Source of the DNA: Anisodus tanguticus
Lineage: Eukaryota; Streptophyta; Magnoliopsida; Solanales; Solanaceae
NCBI GenBank assembly: GCA_034509755.1
Contig: CM067539.1
Coordinates: 23,894,501-23,958,500 of the forward strand
Direction of reading: 5' to 3'
Length of the DNA: 64,000 nt
Part shown: piece after piece, positions 60,601 through 64,000 of the stretch
How the letters are laid out: every line of letters begins with the position of its first letter
How positions within the stretch are numbered: the stretch's first letter is position 1
Program-made: the position numbers and the translations under genes
The notes under the pieces: generated by a model
The model's database searches: none
Told to the model about the DNA's origin: nothing
Seen by the model: only the letters and a program-made list of their open reading frames with translations

Positions 60601-61210
60601 GCGCTAAATAAAATAAACAGACAATAATAATTTAATGAAGGAACGAATGTACCAAACGCCGACGTAACGTCGACGTGTAATCGAGAGGTTGAAAATTGAA
60701 ACTTTGCTCGATGGAAGATCCTCAAGCTAGTTGCCAACTTCACTCCCAATTCCCAAATGAATTAATAAAATTGAATATTTAGCAAACAATGTAGAGAGAT
60801 ATATTGAGAAATTAGAGAGATTGTAGGAAGATTTGTGAGAAAGATGAAGAGAAAATGAGTTATTTATAGTTGAAAAATTGGGTTAAAGTGTAAATATAAT
60901 AACTTATGGGTTAAAAATAAATATTAAGGGGTAGGGGGGGTTGGGGGAGGCGGGGGCCTAAAATGGCCGTTGGCCAACGGCCATAATCTAAAATGGCCGT
61001 TGGTGCAACGGTTATTTTTGCAAAGGAGGTTTAAGGGTCGGGGTCGGGACGGGCTCGGGTCGGGCGGGACGAGACATCGTCCCGTCCCGAGTTCGAGTCC
61101 CGCCCCCGTTAAATTTTTTTTTTTTTTTAGCGGGGTCGGGTCGGGACCGGGGCGGGGTCGGGACGGGGTCGGGCCGGGGTCGGGTCGTCCCGGCCCACTG
61201 GCCAGCCTTA
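57687..61210 (-). mobile_element. hAT transposon with transposase and G/C strand-biased ends
   Basis: 3524 bp. Perfect 8-bp duplication cttcaaat (57679-57686 and 61211-61218). Termini TAGGGGTGGCCAGTGGGCC (left) and TAAGGCTGGCCAGTGGGCC (right, reverse complement). Long end regions (57700-57895 and 61030-61200) are both G-rich on the plus strand, built of GGGTCGGG-like repeats, and so are directly repeated, not inverted. A poly-T tract adjoins each. An 18-bp perfect palindrome GGCCGTTGGCCAACGGCC lies at 60966-60983. It carries a degraded transposase on the minus strand. Confidence 0.92.
58130..60558 (-). pseudogene. hAT transposase (BED finger, RNase H-like core, hATC), broken
   Basis: From 60558: MEGLKGMFKSKGKG, an acidic Asp/Thr-rich linker, then a BED-type finger region (CKICKNVLKF; HVVSAH near 60130-60200) reached after a frameshift. 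Then MTGGIVGSKYNKHRDREAIS, and DIGRSTNGHDYLTRN, where intact relatives would carry the first catalytic Asp region. Next come TLDNASNNNYAITML (second Asp), HIKCACHIYNLIVKDGL and QEVSTRWNSLYEQLL (59158-59625), SGIYYPTISTMLFYITLIF (58889-59161), and finally FPTLSLMARDVLNIQASSSC with an SQISNRRPRD tail (58255-58917), the hATC dimerisation domain. At least four frame breaks separate the pieces. A 61-codon upstream open frame (60564-60749) is nearly identical in the 54995 copy. Confidence 0.87.
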
Positions 61211-61626
61211 CTTCAAATTAGACATGGCATGACTCAACATGGTTATCAAATGAACCTTAAGTCAACAAACTATTATATCAAAAGCAAATAAATATCTAGG
61301 ACATCTTAAATTAAGCACAAGAACTCTAACAGGAACAAACATGTTTCAATATTATTTAGCTTATCCCTAGTTAATCATATCCAGAAATCCACAGACATGC
61401 ATAAGGCTATATATTGGTTGTCTCACATTCATTTCATACATACTTAGGCGGGCTAAATGAATATTCACAAAGAATACTAATATGCATCACATCACTCACA
61501 AACCACAGGGATATATGAATAGGACAAATACATAGGTATCCTAAGTGTTTCATCATGAATAGAGGCAGGTGCATTTAGGATTCAAGCCTAACTAGTCATA
61601 TTAATCTCTTGAAGAGGATAAGGCAG

Positions 61627-61989
61627 AATAGAGAGATGGTAGGAAATTTTGGTGAGAAAAATGAAGAGGAAAATGAGTTATTTATAGTTGGAAATAGGGT
61701 TAAAGTGTAAATATATTAACTTAGGGGTTAAAAATAAATATTAAGGGGGTAGGGGGCCAAAAATGACCGTTATAGCCGTTGCACAACGACCAAAATCGAA
61801 ATTTGGTCGTTGTTGCAACGACTTTTTTTGCAAAGGGAGAGGGGACGGGTCGGGATGGGGCGGGGCGAGTCGGGATCGGGACGGGCAGGAGGACCCCAGG
61901 CCCCGTCCCGAGTTCGAACCCCGACCTCGACATTTTTTTTTTACTTTGGGGGATCGGGCCGGGCCGACCCGACCCACTGAACAATCTTA
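61627..61989 (-). mobile_element. End fragment of a hAT element of the GC-rich family
   Basis: Shares with 60790-61200 the order GAAAATGAGTTATTTATAGT, GGTTAAAAATAAATATTAAG, a CCGTTGCACAACG-type palindrome, a GGGTCGGGATGG arm, CCCGAGTTCGA, a poly-T tract and GGGCCGGGCCGACCCGACCC. It ends CACTGAACAATCTTA at 61989, the same terminus variant as the fragment ending at 45595. The opposite end is not visible. Confidence 0.72.
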
Positions 61990-62162
61990 TTCGAAACTAT
62001 AGGTTTAGTATCTAATATTTGTTAAAAGTTTGATATTTTTACATCTATATCTTAGTACTGTCAACGATGTTGGATTCAGTCAAATACATAGCTCAAAATT
62101 GGAAGGTACCATTCTACATGTAGTCATGTTCACTTGCTCAATGTGTTTGAATGAAGATATTA

Positions 62163-62340
62163 TAGAGGCAGTCCGGTGAATAAATCATCTCGCGTCAGCA
62201 GAATCGGAGAAAGCCCGTATTCAAGGGTGTAAAAATATTATAACAAAGAAAATTACTGTTGACAACACTTGCGATAATGGATCTCGCTAGTTGGTGACAT
62301 ATGACGGTAACAGAACACGTGGAGCATTAATCATAATGTT
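62163..62340 (+). repeat. Diverged Au-like SINE remnant
   Basis: GGCAGTCCGGTGAATAAATC, CATCTCGCGTCAGCAGAATC and GGAGAAAGCCCGTATTC line up with the Au SINE start. Later text (TTGGTGACATATGACGG, GTGGAGCATT) loosely follows its 3' half. Too diverged to be certain. Confidence 0.4.
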
Positions 62341-63016
62341 TAGTGATATTCGTGAATAAGTAGCTTTTTTTTTCTTGCAAAAATGAAGCCATAGTTAAAA
62401 GTGAAAACATGCATAGAAAAGCACCTTCTGTACACTCTAGTTACTGTTTTTTTTCATTTATTCAGCTTATTCAAAAATTAATATACATAGATAAACGCAA
62501 AATATCTAATCTATATAATTTTTTATTGAGAATGTGAGGCTAAACACCCTCCCCACCCTCTAAATTCACATTTGACTGCATTCTAGTAAAATTAGCAACA
62601 ATTACACTTATATTCTAAGCATGTTGAAATAAACTACATATGAATTATTAGATATTGTTACTTTTTTTATTTCTAATTCGGTGTCCGATATTTAAATTGG
62701 AGCCCGATTATAAACTCGTCTCAGTCTAATATTTAAAAATAAAGAACATTGACAGTGAAGAATTACGTACATCACATGCAAGAGAGGGCCAATGTGCAAA
62801 GCAATTAAAGAAATGACAGATGAGTACAATAAATTAGGGAGAAGAAAAGCAGAGGGGAAGAGGAACAGAGGTCAAGTAGTTGCAGAGCAAATGCATGTTT
62901 CCAACCCCATGTGACTTGCCTAGAATATCAAAACTATCCCCCAATTTTAGAGGTCCACTCATTAAATACCCACTTACAATCCATGGTTCACAATAGCCAA
63001 TACAAAGTTAGTAGTA
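62341..63016. other. Intergenic DNA, no gene recognised
   Basis: AT-rich with no coding family. GGTCCACTCATTAAATACCC and nearby text suggest ordinary non-coding sequence. Confidence 0.45.
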
Positions 63017-63313
63017 CTCCATTAATTTCAATTTATATGACATTTTTTAGTTAATCTGAAAAAGGAAATATTTTTATATTTAATATTTTTTCATCTCAAT
63101 TTATATAATATGTTTTTTTAATTTATATAAAAAAGAATGTTATATTTATATAATTATAAATAACTTAACTTTAAATAATTTTTTATCCTTAGTGAAATGA
63201 TTTTAGATTCACACGAATATTTAAGATTTTTAACAACACAAATTTCAAAAGTCATTCCTTTTTTTTCTTAAATTTTGTAACTAGTCAAACAACGTCAATC
63301 TGAATTAATGAAA
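63017..63313. mobile_element. Stowaway-like MITE
   Basis: The left end TA-CTCCATTAATTTCAATTT and the right end (CTGAATTAATGAAATTA) are imperfect inverted repeats. The body has ATTTATATGACATTTTTTAG and TCACACGAATATTTAAG, phrases shared with the MITE at 34561. The right boundary is approximate. Confidence 0.55.
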
Positions 63314-63522
63314 TTACACCTATATCGCGAAAAAGAGCTGCTCTAGCTCACCATCATATAAATAAAAATAGAGAAAATACTACAATCACTCACAAAAAGA
63401 CACATTTATCTGAATAGAATGTTTTGTAATAAGCAGAACTTAAAATGAATCAGCTGTTCAATACATAATTTCTTGGTTGCACCTACTTTCTACTCCAAGG
63501 CAATTCATAAATGCAAGGACTG

Positions 63523-63761
63523 GTCCGCTTGGGCAGCTTAATTGGTTATCAAGGGGGATATTTGGAAAATGGCCAAGAATCGAATCCTGTTAGCGGCAGT
63601 GTGGGGGTTACTTCTTGAAATAAAGGAGGGCCCCTTGTGCGCAGCGTGGTACTGGTCTAACCTTTGAAATCAATTGAGTCACAATGATTTACCTCCTTCA
63701 CAGACCTGTCGGATCGGGGTGTGGGGGCTCCTGGGGTGGGAGTTCCACCTTTTTTTGGAAA
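63523..63761 (+). mobile_element. tRNA-derived SINE with 16-bp target-site duplication
   Basis: A perfect 16-bp duplication ataaatgcaaggactg flanks it (63507-63522 and 63762-63777). The head GTCCGCTTGGGCAGCTTAAT, with TTGGTTA (box A) and GAATCGAATCCTG (box B, about 63570-63582), is tRNA-like. The body ends GGAGTTCCACC then T(7)GGAA. The layout fits Solanaceae SolS-type SINEs, though I cannot assign the subfamily. Confidence 0.85.
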
Positions 63762-63777
63762 ATAAATGCAAGGACTG

Positions 63778-64000
63778 AAAAGATCGGTCACAGTTATGGA
63801 ACATTTAAGACACAAGGATAATAAATTATTTGGTCACAAACATTTTTATCACCTTTTTTCAGCAACACTAGTTATACAAATCCCAAAAGGAAACATTAAA
63901 AATTGAGAAAAGGATAATATATATTTCATCCGGATCAAAAAGAGTGTACACCTAATCATTTGCACATCTCTTAAAAAAATACTAACTTCTAGATAACAAT
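63778..64000. other. AT-rich intergenic DNA
   Basis: No feature recognised up to the window end. Confidence 0.5.

Larger units (their letters stand above)
52878..61626 (+). mobile_element. Tat/Ogre-type gypsy LTR region with nested hAT elements
   Basis: TGTCGCACCC at 52878, then CCCGCCCGCGAAGGAAG, GATCCGACGCGG, GGAGTCGCCACTTAAT and AAAGGGAAGGGGTTAGACAT. From memory, these phrases in this order mark the start of long LTRs of Tat/Ogre-type plant gypsy elements. The sequence then runs on as low-coding DNA interrupted by two hAT insertions (54995-56668 and 57687-61210). No gag-pol was seen, so this is a solo or partial LTR. The right boundary is not established. Confidence 0.5.

Overview
This looks like nuclear DNA of a flowering plant, very probably a member of the Solanaceae. 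Reasons: split genes with GT-AG introns and plant-type proteins, AT-rich intergenic DNA, several Ty1/copia elements primed by initiator tRNA-Met, RTE-type LINE remnants ending in (TTG)n with the tail shared with the TS SINE, an Au SINE, and several tRNA-derived SINEs and Stowaway-like MITEs. I cannot name the species from the sequence alone.

Three host genes look intact or nearly so. (1) 5793-12865, minus strand: an eight-exon gene for a SURP plus G-patch splicing-factor-like protein; my exon chain closes exactly at 440 codons plus stop. (2) 27319-33239, plus strand: a seven-exon gene for a SPOUT-family tRNA 2'-O-methyltransferase of the TrmL type with a transit-peptide-like N-terminus; its first exon has no in-frame ATG. 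(3) 49471-50577, plus strand: a single-exon DRT100-like secreted leucine-rich-repeat protein. A broken MAD2 (spindle checkpoint) remnant with introns still recognisable lies at 15939-16577, divergent from gene 1.

The rest is mostly transposons. Ty1/copia: a 1.35-kb deletion derivative (607-1952), a 4.9-kb element with TA...CA termini (20331-25207) and a 5.2-kb element (35624-40807), all with two LTRs but broken coding regions. LINEs: two RTE 3' ends (about 16995-17972 and 18160-19205), an RTE 5' end with an endonuclease (about 51430-52875) and an L1 remnant inside an intron of gene 1. hAT transposons: one 4.1-kb element (40988-45097) and a separate family with strand-biased (CCCGACCC)-type ends, represented by a 3.5-kb transposase-bearing copy (57687-61210), a 1.7-kb internal-deletion copy (54995-56668), a 1.0-kb copy in an intron of gene 2 (29961-30982) and two fragments (45184-45595, 61627-61989). 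The 54995 and 57687 copies are nested in what looks like a Tat/Ogre-type gypsy LTR beginning at 52878, which itself interrupts the RTE LINE.

The most unusual object is at 46830-48129: four tandem tRNA-derived SINE units of 236-238 bp, followed by a different tRNA-derived SINE unit ending in a 39-A tract, all bounded by one 15-bp target-site duplication. This suggests that a multimeric SINE transcript was retroposed as a single event. Homopolymer and 1-2 bp indel differences are common in this window, so some frameshifts could be sequencing errors.
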